From contig JAJEGI010000178.1 in assembly GCA_022819945.1 (NCBI GenBank), forward strand, positions 1 to 64,000: a DNA stretch of 64,000 bases, in the 5' to 3' direction. The notes below the pieces were generated by a model. The model had not been told where the DNA came from. It saw only the letters and a program-made list of their open reading frames with translations, and did not search any database. Made by a program: the position numbers and the translations under genes. Source of the DNA: Candidatus Poribacteria bacterium. Its GTDB lineage: Bacteria > Poribacteria > WGA-4E > WGA-3G. Of the stretch, positions 15,650 to 24,165 are shown piece after piece; within the stretch, counting starts at the first letter, position 1; each line of letters starts with the position of its first letter.

Positions 15650-16177
15650 ATGGAGTGGTTGAATGACAACAGCGGTGCCCTTACTGTAATTTCGACTTTT
15701 GTTCTGGTAATCATCACGGGTTGGTACGCCTACCTGACAAGGAGACTCGTAGATACTGCCAGCAAGCCTGAAGTTATAGTCTATCTACTTCGTGAGAAGG
15801 TAATCAGCGGCCTTGTTAGTGAGAGTGAGTTAGACCAAAGCCTTTTTGAGACCATTGTAGCTACGCTTTGCATAGAAAATGTAGGTACAGGAGTTGCCCG
15901 TAAGATTAAATTCGGAGGGAATCTGGCTTTTGCACCTTACGGAGGTGTCCCTCTTGAGCAGATCGGTTTTCTCAAGAAAGGAATTGCTCTCCTTGCACCA
16001 GGACAGAAGATAGAGCGTAATCAAGTCAGTCGGTTAACTGGGTCCGTTGATTTAAGTCAAACACCGGTTGATATTGATATTGTTTATGAGGATTTACAAG
16101 GCAAAGAATATTCTCGGACTTTTACGCTTGATTTTAGTGAGGCGGACTTACCACCAGTTCAAAGTGACTCACCATGA
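15650..16177 (+). CDS. Protein B, membrane-anchored beta-sandwich protein, copy 2
   Basis: 175 residues, paralog of the protein at 13618. An N-terminal membrane segment (LTVISTFVLVIITGWYAYL) precedes TRRLVDTASKPEVIVYLL, then TLCIENVGTGVARKIKFGG, FAPYGGVPLEQIGFLKKGI and LLAPGQKIERNQ. It carries an insert (REKVISGLVSESELDQSLFE) absent from copy 1. The stop codon overlaps the methyltransferase ATG as ATGA, so B and the methyltransferase are translationally coupled. Function unknown; the coupling suggests a partner of the methyltransferase at the membrane. Confidence 0.65.
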   Translation: MEWLNDNSGALTVISTFVLVIITGWYAYLTRRLVDTASKPEVIVYLLREKVISGLVSESELDQSLFETIVATLCIENVGTGVARKIKFGGNLAFAPYGGVPLEQIGFLKKGIALLAPGQKIERNQVSRLTGSVDLSQTPVDIDIVYEDLQGKEYSRTFTLDFSEADLPPVQSDSP

Positions 16178-17895
16178 ACAAACTCTACTTCGGCGATAAC
16201 CTCGAAATCCTACGCGAACTCGACGACGCACGCATCCACCTCATCTGCACCGACCCACCCTTCAACTCCGGACGCGACTACAACGCCTTCATCGGCGATT
16301 CCCTCGCACAGAAAAAAGCGTTCACCGATACGTGGACCTGGGACACCGCCGCACAAGACACTCGCGCCGACATCGAACACCGCGCCTATACTAGCGATAC
16401 CTACAAAGCACTCGATAACTGCCTCAAAGGCTACGATTTAGTGCTACAGAACGCTGTTTCCGGCAACAGCGGCGCGATGCGTGCATACCTCGCCTTCATG
16501 GGACCCCGGCTCGCCGAGATGCACCGAATCCTCACACCCACCGGCAGCATCTACCTCCACTGCGACCCGACCGCAAGCCATTATCTCAAAGGCATCATGG
16601 ACGCGATCTTCGGCGTAGACAACTTCAGAAACGAGATTATCTGGCAACGCACCAAAGCACATAACGACGGCAAACAGTACGGCAGAGTCCACGACACCCT
16701 CCTGTTCTACAGCAAAAGCAGCAAGAATGTATGGAATCCTATCTATATGGAGCATGATCCGGAGTACGTAAAGAAGGCTTATCGCTATAAGGACAAAAGA
16801 GGTTTCTACCAAGTAGGGGATCTGAATGCATCTGGAGTTAGACATGGCGAATCTGGAAAACCTTGGCGAGGTGTGGATCCAAATGCTGCGGGCAATCATT
16901 GGCGAGCACCACGCAGAGAAGCATGGCCTGAAGGTGTTGAACCGCCTGAGAATTATGAATCCCTCTCGGTTCACGAAAAACTGGATGCCTTGGACGCGAA
17001 CGATTTAATTTATTGGCCACCGAAGGGCAGTATTCCAAGATTCAAGCGGTATTTGTCAACATCAAAAGGAAGAAGAGTACAAGATATCATGATAGACATA
17101 AATCCGCTCACAAGCAGAGCCAAGGAGCATTTTGGTTACCCAACACAAAAACCCCTCGCACTTTATGAACGCCTGATAACCGCCTCCAGCAACGAAGGCG
17201 ACATCGTCCTTGATCCCTTCTGCGGCTGCGGCACGACGATTGATGCGGCGCATGCCCTCAAACGCCAATGGATGGGGATTGACATCACCATCCTCGCACT
17301 CGATCCGATGCGGCAACGCTTGGCAGACCGGCACGGCTTAGAACCCTCAATAGACTATCAAATCGAAGGCTATCCGACGAATATGCAGGAAGTCCGAAAA
17401 CTCTTAAAGGATGGCGACAAACGCAAATATCACGACTTCTCGAATTGGGCAGTCACACGGCTCGGACTGAGACCCACGAAAGATGTCGGCGACGGTGGAC
17501 TCGACGGTGTCGGACACGTCACACTCTGGAATCCGCAACAGATGAAAGAGACAAACGCGCGTATCCTCGCCGAAGTCAAAACCGGCAAACCCACCATCAC
17601 CCAAGTCCGCGCCTTCTGCCACGTCATGGATCAGCACAACGCAGAAGTCGGCATCTTTATCACGATTGAACCCGTTAGCGCGAGAATGCGCCAACAAGCA
17701 GAGAATATGGGCAGCTTCGAGCACAATCAGAAGAACTACCCACGCCTCCAATTCTGGCAACTCGACGACGCATACTTCGAGAATCCCGATGTCATCAACA
17801 CCCTCGTCCGCTTACCAGATGCGTGGCGTATCCGTCCCACCCAGAAATCGGAACGCCATTTCGACAACCGACAGATGCAACTCCTCAGCGGATAA
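16174..17895 (+). CDS. DNA methyltransferase fused to a C-terminal Mrr-like PD-(D/E)XK nuclease domain
   Basis: 573 residues. Amino-methyltransferase of the beta arrangement: the catalytic motif CTDPPF (residues 25-30) comes first and the SAM-binding DPFCGCGT (from D347) comes near the C-terminus of the methylase part, preceded by FGYPTQKPLALYERLI. Residues about 95-330 would form the target-recognition region. After residue 400 a second domain appears with GGLDGVG (D444), then ILAEVKTGK (E467, K469) and ITQVRAFCHVM, the D-ExK pattern of Mrr-like restriction nucleases. A single chain could thus both modify and cut DNA, or cut methylated DNA. It is coupled to protein B (ATGA overlap). Three stranded copies of its first codons lie upstream. 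Confidence 0.85.
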   Translation: MNKLYFGDNLEILRELDDARIHLICTDPPFNSGRDYNAFIGDSLAQKKAFTDTWTWDTAAQDTRADIEHRAYTSDTYKALDNCLKGYDLVLQNAVSGNSGAMRAYLAFMGPRLAEMHRILTPTGSIYLHCDPTASHYLKGIMDAIFGVDNFRNEIIWQRTKAHNDGKQYGRVHDTLLFYSKSSKNVWNPIYMEHDPEYVKKAYRYKDKRGFYQVGDLNASGVRHGESGKPWRGVDPNAAGNHWRAPRREAWPEGVEPPENYESLSVHEKLDALDANDLIYWPPKGSIPRFKRYLSTSKGRRVQDIMIDINPLTSRAKEHFGYPTQKPLALYERLITASSNEGDIVLDPFCGCGTTIDAAHALKRQWMGIDITILALDPMRQRLADRHGLEPSIDYQIEGYPTNMQEVRKLLKDGDKRKYHDFSNWAVTRLGLRPTKDVGDGGLDGVGHVTLWNPQQMKETNARILAEVKTGKPTITQVRAFCHVMDQHNAEVGIFITIEPVSARMRQQAENMGSFEHNQKNYPRLQFWQLDDAYFENPDVINTLVRLPDAWRIRPTQKSERHFDNRQMQLLSG

Positions 17896-18091
17896 ACCAC
17901 ACGATTATTAAAATTCACACTTTCCCTCCGACTTTCCTAAAATTCCGAAAAATGTTTACATTTCATTCGGTAAAAATTACCCGATTAAATTCTTAATCTT
18001 CATCTGGGTGTATTACATTTGATTTTTTTTGAACACTAAAGTCATTTTGGACATCTTACTTAATATAAACTATTGAAAAGGAGATCGCAAA

Positions 18092-18925
18092 ATGATTTCA
18101 GTCCGAACATTAACGATTATAGGCATCGTCATAGTCCTATTATGTGCGGGACTGTTCTTTTACACCCAGCACCGCAATCAAAAATTCGCAGAGCAGTTAC
18201 CGACACCCCAATCAAAACAGGTCGATGCAGAAGCCATCGTGGATAAGATGCCAGAACCCATTGGTGATACGACTCCGAACAGCCACCTTTGGCAAGCAGA
18301 TCAAGGTCAGGACGAAACAACGGAAATTGATCCATCTGCTGCAGATATTCAGAGACACAGCGACACAACGCAAAGCGAGTCAACACAACTCGGCACGGAA
18401 GATGTCGTGAGCCTTTCTCAAGCAGAAATTGATACCATTTTTGATGATGCCTTTGCTTTCTTTGACGAGTTTTCTGTATTTGACTCCATAAACGTAGGCG
18501 CAACACGTGCTGAGTTAGCAGAAATGCTTCGGGCGCTGCATGGAAATGACCCAACGGTATCAGAGTTTCTCGGTCACTGGGATACAACAAGCAGCGTCTT
18601 GTCTCTGAGGGCTGAGTATAACAAGACGGGTAGGATAGACGCAGACTTGCGCGAACAAATTTTTGAGATGAAACCGATGGAGGTTCTTCCAAAAACCTTT
18701 GAACTCGGTGTAGAGCTGATACAACCCAGCGAAGCCGTCGTGACGAGACGGAGAGAATGGCTTCAAGACTGGGTAGAACTTGTAGATAAAGCAGAAGTCG
18801 CACATTATGCCGGAACGCTTGCCAGAGAAGCCTTTAGCAGAAACGAGATTACCGTGCAAGAAGCCGAAAGTTTCATTGAAGATGTCTCTGGATTGGATGT
18901 TACAGTTACAGAAAAAGAACAATAG
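18092..18925 (+). CDS. Membrane-anchored protein of unknown function
   Basis: 277 residues. The N-terminus holds one membrane segment (LTIIGIVIVLLCAGLFFYT) followed by a low-complexity, Gln/Asp/Thr-rich linker up to about residue 110. The remainder is helical and acidic (EIDTIFDDAFAFFDEFSVF, RAELAEMLRALHG, RREWLQDWVELVDKAEVAHY). It most likely sits on the outer face of the inner membrane with the helical domain in the periplasm. I do not recognise the family. A strong AAGGAG precedes the ATG. The upstream 196 bp are AT-rich and the gene appears monocistronic. Confidence 0.6.
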   Translation: MISVRTLTIIGIVIVLLCAGLFFYTQHRNQKFAEQLPTPQSKQVDAEAIVDKMPEPIGDTTPNSHLWQADQGQDETTEIDPSAADIQRHSDTTQSESTQLGTEDVVSLSQAEIDTIFDDAFAFFDEFSVFDSINVGATRAELAEMLRALHGNDPTVSEFLGHWDTTSSVLSLRAEYNKTGRIDADLREQIFEMKPMEVLPKTFELGVELIQPSEAVVTRRREWLQDWVELVDKAEVAHYAGTLAREAFSRNEITVQEAESFIEDVSGLDVTVTEKEQ

Positions 18926-19249
18926 ACAGTCATGAGCATACGAAAACATACAAACCGTGCGTTATTATCAGTTATCAAATAATTCCAGAAAAATTGTTGT
19001 ACCACCCGACGTTATCTATCTGCCCAGCGAACCGTAAATACCGGTTTTTCACCGAAAGGCGTTGATTATCCGAAATCACAACAAAATTTCATAGCACCCT
19101 CCAAGGAGAATTTCACCAAATCGCCCAAAAACCCAGTCACAGCATGGATTCACGACCATTGTCTAACTTATCGCTATTCCCGTTTTGCTATGAAAACTAT
19201 GAAATTTTACACCAATCCCATCTCCGATTTCTGAATCTTGTCCATGCAT
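18926..19249. other. Gap with no gene seen
   Basis: First part of the 804-bp space before the aldolase gene. AT-rich, with a weak family D piece (TTATCAGTTATCA at 18965) and no supported ORF. The rest of the gap is covered by the family C element, promoter and hairpins listed next. Confidence 0.5.
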
Positions 19250-19367
19250 TTATAGTAAAACTCACAATTAATTATACACCTGAGATTGGCGGGGTTACAA
19301 ACCCCGCCAGCGAGGAGAGAGTTTTGTGTTTGCTAAAGCGTTCACGTATTTTCGGGTTTTACTATAA
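19250..19367. mobile_element. MITE-like element, family C, 118 bp
   Basis: Terminal inverted repeats TTATAGTAAAACTC and its inverse GGGTTTTACTATAA. The centre holds a perfect hairpin GGCGGGGTT-ACA-AACCCCGCC (19288-19308). An isolated end, ATTATAGTAAAATCCG, lies at 28213-28228 just before the second esterase gene. No ORF. Confidence 0.65.
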
Positions 19368-19438
19368 GACCCATTTTCCATGCGCAATTAACCCCTAATA
19401 ACTGATTACCCTCTACAAACCAACAATCCACAAATCCG

Positions 19439-19467
19439 TTGACAGAAGACAATTTTTAGGGTATAAT
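19439..19467 (+). promoter_or_regulatory. Consensus sigma-70-type promoter with structured leader
   Basis: TTGACA (19439-19444), 17-base spacer, TATAAT (19462-19467): a full consensus match. The leader to the aldolase ATG at 19730 would be about 255 nt and holds several hairpins. Confidence 0.7.
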
Positions 19468-19510
19468 TATAGAGGTTCAGTCGTGATCGCAACGCATACC
19501 TCGGTTTCAG

Positions 19511-19532
19511 AATAGCATCGCGAGATGCTATT
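19511..19532 (+). terminator. Leader hairpin AATAGCATC-GCGA-GATGCTATT
   Basis: Perfect 9-bp stem with a GCGA loop, followed by TATATTTTAT, 45 bp after the promoter. It looks like an intrinsic terminator or attenuator within the leader of the aldolase gene. Confidence 0.5.
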
Positions 19533-19602
19533 TATATTTTATAGAACTTACGGATTTTCTCTTAAAGTCCCCTTGATAAGGGGCGGTGAATGCCCATACG
19601 GG

Positions 19603-19653
19603 GAATGCCATGCGGCATTCATACCCGGTGAATGCCCATAAGGCATTCATACC
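19603..19653 (+). repeat. Two adjacent hairpins built on GAATGCC/GGCATTC
   Basis: GAATGCC-ATGC-GGCATTC (19603-19620) followed by GGTGAATGCC-CATAA-GGCATTCATACC (19627-19653). A third GGTGAATGCCCATA lies just upstream (19584). The unit is repeated in tandem, 75-145 bp before the aldolase start. Confidence 0.6.
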
Positions 19654-19729
19654 GTTGATTCTGATTCTTTAGGGGGTTCAAAATACTGAAATTACGCGCC
19701 CACTGCACATAACAGGAGCGAGGATCATA

Positions 19730-20437
19730 ATGTCAGCAGCCAATTTAAAACAACGGATTCACAACGGAGAACACGTCTACGGTGCTAACGTCTCTATGGG
19801 AATTTCTGCCGACGCACTCGTCACCAGAGTCGAAGAAGGGGGGTACGATTTTGTCGCGGTCGATAGCCAACACTCCCCATACAACGAAGATCGACTCGTC
19901 GCCTTCTGTAATATGGCGAATGAACTCGGGATTCCCGTCAACTTTCGGATTAAGCATACCCGAAACGCCTATCTCATCGGCAACTACCTCGACTTAGGAC
20001 CCACAGGTATTGAGGTGCCACAGGTCGAACTTGACGAGACCGTAAACGAGGCTGTCGCTGCTTTCTACTACCCCCAGCAGGGCATTCGCAGTTGGGGCGG
20101 TGCCGCTCGTGTGAATTCCGAAGGCAGAGAACGCCTTGAGTACGCTGACTGGTGGAATTCCAACGGCGTTCTCTGGATGCAAATCGAATCCATAGAGGCT
20201 GTCACACACGCACGACACCTCGCTAAACCGGGCGTTGATTGCCTCTCTTTCGGTCCCGCGGACCTGACATTTAGCATGGAGGGACACCCGAATCACGCGC
20301 TTCAGACAGTAGATGCTTGTGTCGAGTACGTTGCCAGAGCCTTGGAAGGAACGACAACCACTGTCTGTTTCAGGAACGGCAACCCCAACACACGCCAGAA
20401 ATACGCGGATATGGGCGTTACCGTCTTTTTAGAATAG
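19730..20437 (+). CDS. HpcH/HpaI aldolase/citrate lyase-family protein
   Basis: 235 residues, a TIM-barrel class II pyruvate aldolase-like protein that would cleave or form C-C bonds with pyruvate and an aldehyde using a divalent metal. Family landmarks are VAVDSQHSPY (usually D-x-E-H-x-P), GNYLDLGPTGIEVPQVE, the metal-ligand segment MQIES, and SFGPADLTFSMEG. The usual Arg after the second strand is replaced within FRIKHTRN. Length is slightly short (family about 250). AGGAGCGAGG precedes the ATG. A consensus promoter and hairpin-rich leader lie upstream and a family D repeat block lies directly downstream. Likely role: catabolism of a sugar-acid-derived keto acid. Confidence 0.8.
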   Translation: MSAANLKQRIHNGEHVYGANVSMGISADALVTRVEEGGYDFVAVDSQHSPYNEDRLVAFCNMANELGIPVNFRIKHTRNAYLIGNYLDLGPTGIEVPQVELDETVNEAVAAFYYPQQGIRSWGGAARVNSEGRERLEYADWWNSNGVLWMQIESIEAVTHARHLAKPGVDCLSFGPADLTFSMEGHPNHALQTVDACVEYVARALEGTTTTVCFRNGNPNTRQKYADMGVTVFLE

Positions 20438-20439
20438 TT

Positions 20440-20650
20440 TTCAGTTATCGGTTAGTGGTTTTCAGTTAAAGAAGTTCGTAAAGTCCAGTAAAGTCTCGTA
20501 AAGTGTTTTTGCTTGGGGGTTTCCCTTAAGAAATCTGTAAAGTTGATAACTTCATAACTTTCGCACACTTTAGAACACTTTGAAACTTTCATAACTTTCT
20601 AACATTGATAACTGATAACTGACAACTGGCAACTGGCAACTGAGAACCAT
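20440..20650. repeat. Family D repeat block with inverted ends
   Basis: Left end TTTTCAGTTATCGGTT, right end ATTGATAACTGATAACTG then ACAACTGGCAACTGG. Between them are several copies of GTAAAGT and its inverse ACTTT (AAAGTCCAGTAAAGTCTCG, CACACTTTAGAACACTTTG). The block ends 3 bp before the next start codon. Confidence 0.7.
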
Positions 20651-20652
20651 TT

Positions 20653-21987
20653 ATGTTGAATTACGGATTGGTAAGCACAGCAATAGGGGAGGACAAAACA
20701 CAGTTACTTGACGGTATGCGACTACTGGCGGAAATCGCGCATAAACACGGTATACCCATAACATGGGCGATAGACACAAAATCCGCACCTGTCGTCGCAA
20801 AGTCACTCACAACATGGCATACAGACAATGGCGACGACTCCCTGTTACTGCTTGATATTAAGCCGATCTGGGAAGCCAATTGGGAGGCGCAACGCGAAGC
20901 AAATCCAGGCAATAGCACAGAAGCCATGGCAGTACATCTCGTCACAATGCGCGAGAAACTCCCAAAATATATAACCAAGGAATGCGAAAAAATCAAACGC
21001 GCATTACCCTGGGCAGAGCCAAGTATCGCAGGCGCAGTGTTCAAGAACGACCTCTTTCTCCGCGCACTTCAACAGACAGGATTCCGAGGGCTTTGGGGCT
21101 ATCACTGGAACCAACAGAATACAGATGCTGATGATACCCACGCTAATACATCCGAACCAGAAACCGACCGAGGCGGCTTCGGATGTTTTTATCCGCTTGA
21201 GGCTTCAATCTCCGCTGATGCTATTGTAACACGAGATACCACCGAGGAAACGCTGGGGGCTCAATTCAAAGATGTCGTCGGTATACCATACCATACCGCT
21301 GCACATCTCGCGGAAGATACCGATAACCTCCGTGCCGTACTTTTGAACAAAACGGCGCAGCAGCATTACGATATCTATGTAGAAAACACAGCATGGAATC
21401 ATTGGCTCAGTTATGTCGAGCATATTGATCCACTTACTGTCGCACATCTCGGAACCGAAGGACGCGAACGGTTAGATGCATACTTCGCACACGTCGTTAG
21501 CGTTGAAGACACAAAACCGCTACTGCTTTCTCAAATCGTTGACGATTACATGACCCATTGTGAGAAGACCGAACCGATCGCTATTATAGCAACGCGTACA
21601 GAAACACAAGACGAAGCGGCGAGTCCGGAACCCACGCTAAGGATGCGCTATTGTGATGCAACATGCGAATTTACCTTCGTTGAAGGTGCTATGGAACCCG
21701 TTGAAATCAAAAACTATACCAGTGAACGCGTATTACAGTCCGACGCGAGCAGACCTGCTCTGATAGCATTTTCACCAACTCGGTACCGTACAGAACTACG
21801 CATCACTATCACGATAGAATCAATAAAGGCGATGCCTTACGGGATAACTGTCTGGGGGGATCACGAAGGCTTGCAATTAACGGAGTCTAACTCGGACGAT
21901 GTTAGGTGGATAGGGAAACACTCGCTCTTTATACGTCTCACATTGCAATCCGGTAAGAACGAATTCAATCTTAAGTTGACAATCTGA
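20653..21987 (+). CDS. Putative polysaccharide-deacetylase-like barrel protein
   Basis: 444 residues, no signal peptide. The N-terminal half suggests a beta/alpha barrel: LLAEIAHKHGIPITWAIDT is like the NodB/GH57-type start in which old-age proteins sort by a first barrel strand, and GLWGYHWNQQ and GGFGCFYPLEAS could be later strands. The C-terminal 120 residues are beta-rich (TLRMRYCDATCEFTFVEG, MPYGITVWGDHEG) and look like an accessory sandwich. No firm catalytic set can be pointed to, so function is a guess in carbohydrate metabolism. The ATG directly abuts a family D repeat and has only weak GAGAA upstream; translation efficiency may be low. Downstream is threonine synthase at 130 bp. Confidence 0.45.
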   Translation: MLNYGLVSTAIGEDKTQLLDGMRLLAEIAHKHGIPITWAIDTKSAPVVAKSLTTWHTDNGDDSLLLLDIKPIWEANWEAQREANPGNSTEAMAVHLVTMREKLPKYITKECEKIKRALPWAEPSIAGAVFKNDLFLRALQQTGFRGLWGYHWNQQNTDADDTHANTSEPETDRGGFGCFYPLEASISADAIVTRDTTEETLGAQFKDVVGIPYHTAAHLAEDTDNLRAVLLNKTAQQHYDIYVENTAWNHWLSYVEHIDPLTVAHLGTEGRERLDAYFAHVVSVEDTKPLLLSQIVDDYMTHCEKTEPIAIIATRTETQDEAASPEPTLRMRYCDATCEFTFVEGAMEPVEIKNYTSERVLQSDASRPALIAFSPTRYRTELRITITIESIKAMPYGITVWGDHEGLQLTESNSDDVRWIGKHSLFIRLTLQSGKNEFNLKLTI

Positions 21988-22119
21988 TTTTCTATAGGAT
22001 TTACATTTTTTGACCAGCAACTTGACACCGAAAATAGTGGAGGCAGGCATGAATTGAGGGTCAAAATAGAAAAATCGGCGCGAAAAACCAATCGTTAGAA
22101 ATCAAAGAGGAACAGAACA

Positions 22120-23352
22120 ATGGAAAAAGTATTGGGACTCAGGTGCCGCGAATGTGATAGCAAGTATCCCAAAGAACCCCTTCACGTTTGCGAATTCTGT
22201 TTCGGTCCCTTAGAAGTAGACTATAACTATGAAGCAATACAAAAATCTATCTCAAGACGTTCAATAGAAAACGGACCCGAGAACTTATGGCGCTACGCCG
22301 ATCTCCTACCGATAGATGGTGAACCTACAGATGGTGAGCATACCGGATTCACACCACTCGTCCGAGCGAAAAATCTCGCAGACGCACTCGGGGTCAAGCA
22401 GATCTATATCAAAGATGACACCGTCTGCCACCCGACGTTTTCCTTCAAAGATCGGGTGGTCGCCGTCGCCTTAAGCAAAGCAAAGGAATTCGACTTCGAC
22501 ACGGTCTCCTGTGCATCCACGGGTAATCTCGCCAACGCCGTTGCCGCACACGCCGCCATCGCCAAACTGAACTGCTTTCTCTTCATCCCCGCAGACCTTG
22601 AAGTCGGCAAAGTCGTCGCTTCTCTCGTTTATGGTCCCACAGTCGTAGGCATCACTGGCACTTATGACGATGTTAACCGACTCTGCAGCGAAATCGGTGG
22701 CGTTTATCCGTGGGCATTTGTTAACATCAATATCCGTCCCTTCTATGCCGAAGGCTCAAAAACCCTCTGCTTTGAACTCATCGAGCAACTCGGTTGGGAG
22801 ACACCCGCACATATCGTCGCACCCGCCGCTGGGGGTTCTCTCATCACAAAGATTGGCAAGGCAATAAAAGAATTCCACACTTTGGGATTAATAGACAAAC
22901 CGAATACTAAAATCCACGTTGCCCAAGCGGAGGGTTGTGGCCCCATCGTCAACACATACAAAGAGAACGGCGATTTTGTGAAACCCGTCAGACCCAACAC
23001 TATCGCTAAATCCCTCGCAATCGGAAATCCCGCAGATGGTATTTATGCTGTTGATACTGTCCGAAACTCCGGGGGTGTCGGCGAACACGCTACCGATGGT
23101 GAGATCGTAGAAGCCATCAAACTCCTCGCTGCTACAGAAGGGATCTTCACCGAAACCGCTGGCGGGGTTACACTCGCCGCTGCGAAAAAATTGATAGACA
23201 ACGGGCACATTGGTCGAGATGAATCAATAGTTCTTGCCATTACCGGCAATGGACTCAAAACCGTTGAAGCCCTCCAAGATAAAACCGATAAACCGCATAC
23301 CATTCCACCGCAACTCAACGCTTTTCGGAAATTAATGACTGAAATGGCGTAG
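22120..23352 (+). CDS. thrC: Threonine synthase
   Basis: 410 residues, PLP enzyme that converts O-phosphohomoserine to threonine. An N-terminal zinc-ribbon is visible (C9, C12, C24, C27: LRCRECD ... CEFC). The PLP lysine is K110 in TFSFKDR. Next come the phosphate-binding CASTGNLANAVAAHAA, a glycine-rich APAAGGSLITKIGKA, and the late motif AGGVTLAAAKKLI. The pattern is of the archaeal/plant-like class of threonine synthases with the ribbon. AGAGGAA precedes the ATG. The gene is preceded by a 130-bp spacer with no clear promoter and is followed by the Uma2 gene. Confidence 0.93.
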   Translation: MEKVLGLRCRECDSKYPKEPLHVCEFCFGPLEVDYNYEAIQKSISRRSIENGPENLWRYADLLPIDGEPTDGEHTGFTPLVRAKNLADALGVKQIYIKDDTVCHPTFSFKDRVVAVALSKAKEFDFDTVSCASTGNLANAVAAHAAIAKLNCFLFIPADLEVGKVVASLVYGPTVVGITGTYDDVNRLCSEIGGVYPWAFVNINIRPFYAEGSKTLCFELIEQLGWETPAHIVAPAAGGSLITKIGKAIKEFHTLGLIDKPNTKIHVAQAEGCGPIVNTYKENGDFVKPVRPNTIAKSLAIGNPADGIYAVDTVRNSGGVGEHATDGEIVEAIKLLAATEGIFTETAGGVTLAAAKKLIDNGHIGRDESIVLAITGNGLKTVEALQDKTDKPHTIPPQLNAFRKLMTEMA

Positions 23353-23463
23353 GTTTCAACCGAAGATCAGCGGGTGAAAGAAAGACGAATTGCTTACCTT
23401 TCCTCTTGAGGTCCGTTTGGGTTTTAGTACACTGGTGACTTTTTATACGGAGGGATGAAGAAC

Positions 23464-24033
23464 ATGAAGCCACAAGAAATCCACGAAGTTGAACAAGGAA
23501 TACGTCCACCAGAAAAGGTCAAAATGACGTTGGAGGAGTTTCTGGAGCAGGATATAGAGGGATATGAATACGTTAACGGAGAATTAGTACCAATACCACC
23601 GCCGTCAAGAGAACATGGTGAAATTAGTGTCAATGTCATTCGATACTTGGACGCGCATGTGTATGAGAATAAACTCGGACGCCTATACACCGCGGAAACC
23701 ACATTTCAGATTGGCGAACGGACCGCAAAACCGGATGTCGCGTTTGTTTCAACTGACCGGTTAACTGGGGACAAAACAAAGGGATTTTCCATACCGCCCG
23801 ATCTGGCAATTGAGGTCGTTTCTCCCTCAGATGTTCAGTCTTGTATCGCCGAAAAAGCACTTGCGTATTTAGATGCAGGGACCCGCCTCGTCTGGGTACT
23901 TGAACCTGTTTCCAAAACAGTAACAGTCTATCGCTCTGAAAAAGACATTGAGATGCTGACGCGCGACGATACACTTACCGGTGAGGATGTGGTACCTGGA
24001 TTTACCTGTCCAGTCGCGCACCTATTTGAGTAG
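23464..24033 (+). CDS. Uma2-family endonuclease (DUF820)
   Basis: 189 residues of the PD-(D/E)XK superfamily fold often found in many copies in cyanobacteria and planctomycetes. Features: MTLEEFLEQDIEGYEYVNGE at the start with the conserved E-Y-x-x-G-E, the strand LYTAETTFQI, KPDVAFVSTDRL (catalytic Asp), DLAIEVVSPSD (catalytic Glu/Val) and AYLDAGTRLVWVLEP. Actual cleavage activity of this family is not well established. The start is MKPQEIHEVE at 23464, nine bases after GGAGGG; an upstream ATG at 23455 lies too close to that site. Single gene between thrC and recD2. Confidence 0.85.
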   Translation: MKPQEIHEVEQGIRPPEKVKMTLEEFLEQDIEGYEYVNGELVPIPPPSREHGEISVNVIRYLDAHVYENKLGRLYTAETTFQIGERTAKPDVAFVSTDRLTGDKTKGFSIPPDLAIEVVSPSDVQSCIAEKALAYLDAGTRLVWVLEPVSKTVTVYRSEKDIEMLTRDDTLTGEDVVPGFTCPVAHLFE

Positions 24034-24165
24034 TTCCTTCTATTTATGGTCGAAAAAAGTTAGCGAGAGACGGCAGCCTATAGCCGAAGGCGAAAGGCGG
24101 ATTTTTGAAAGTTGCCGTCTATTGTCAATGCAGCCCGACATCTTCCGTTAGGGCAAGTTAAAAAA

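Noticed and set aside
18129..18803. Minus-strand frame of 224 codons opposite the membrane-anchored protein
   Set aside because: No family likeness, and the plus-strand gene has a strong ribosome site and a plausible anchored architecture.
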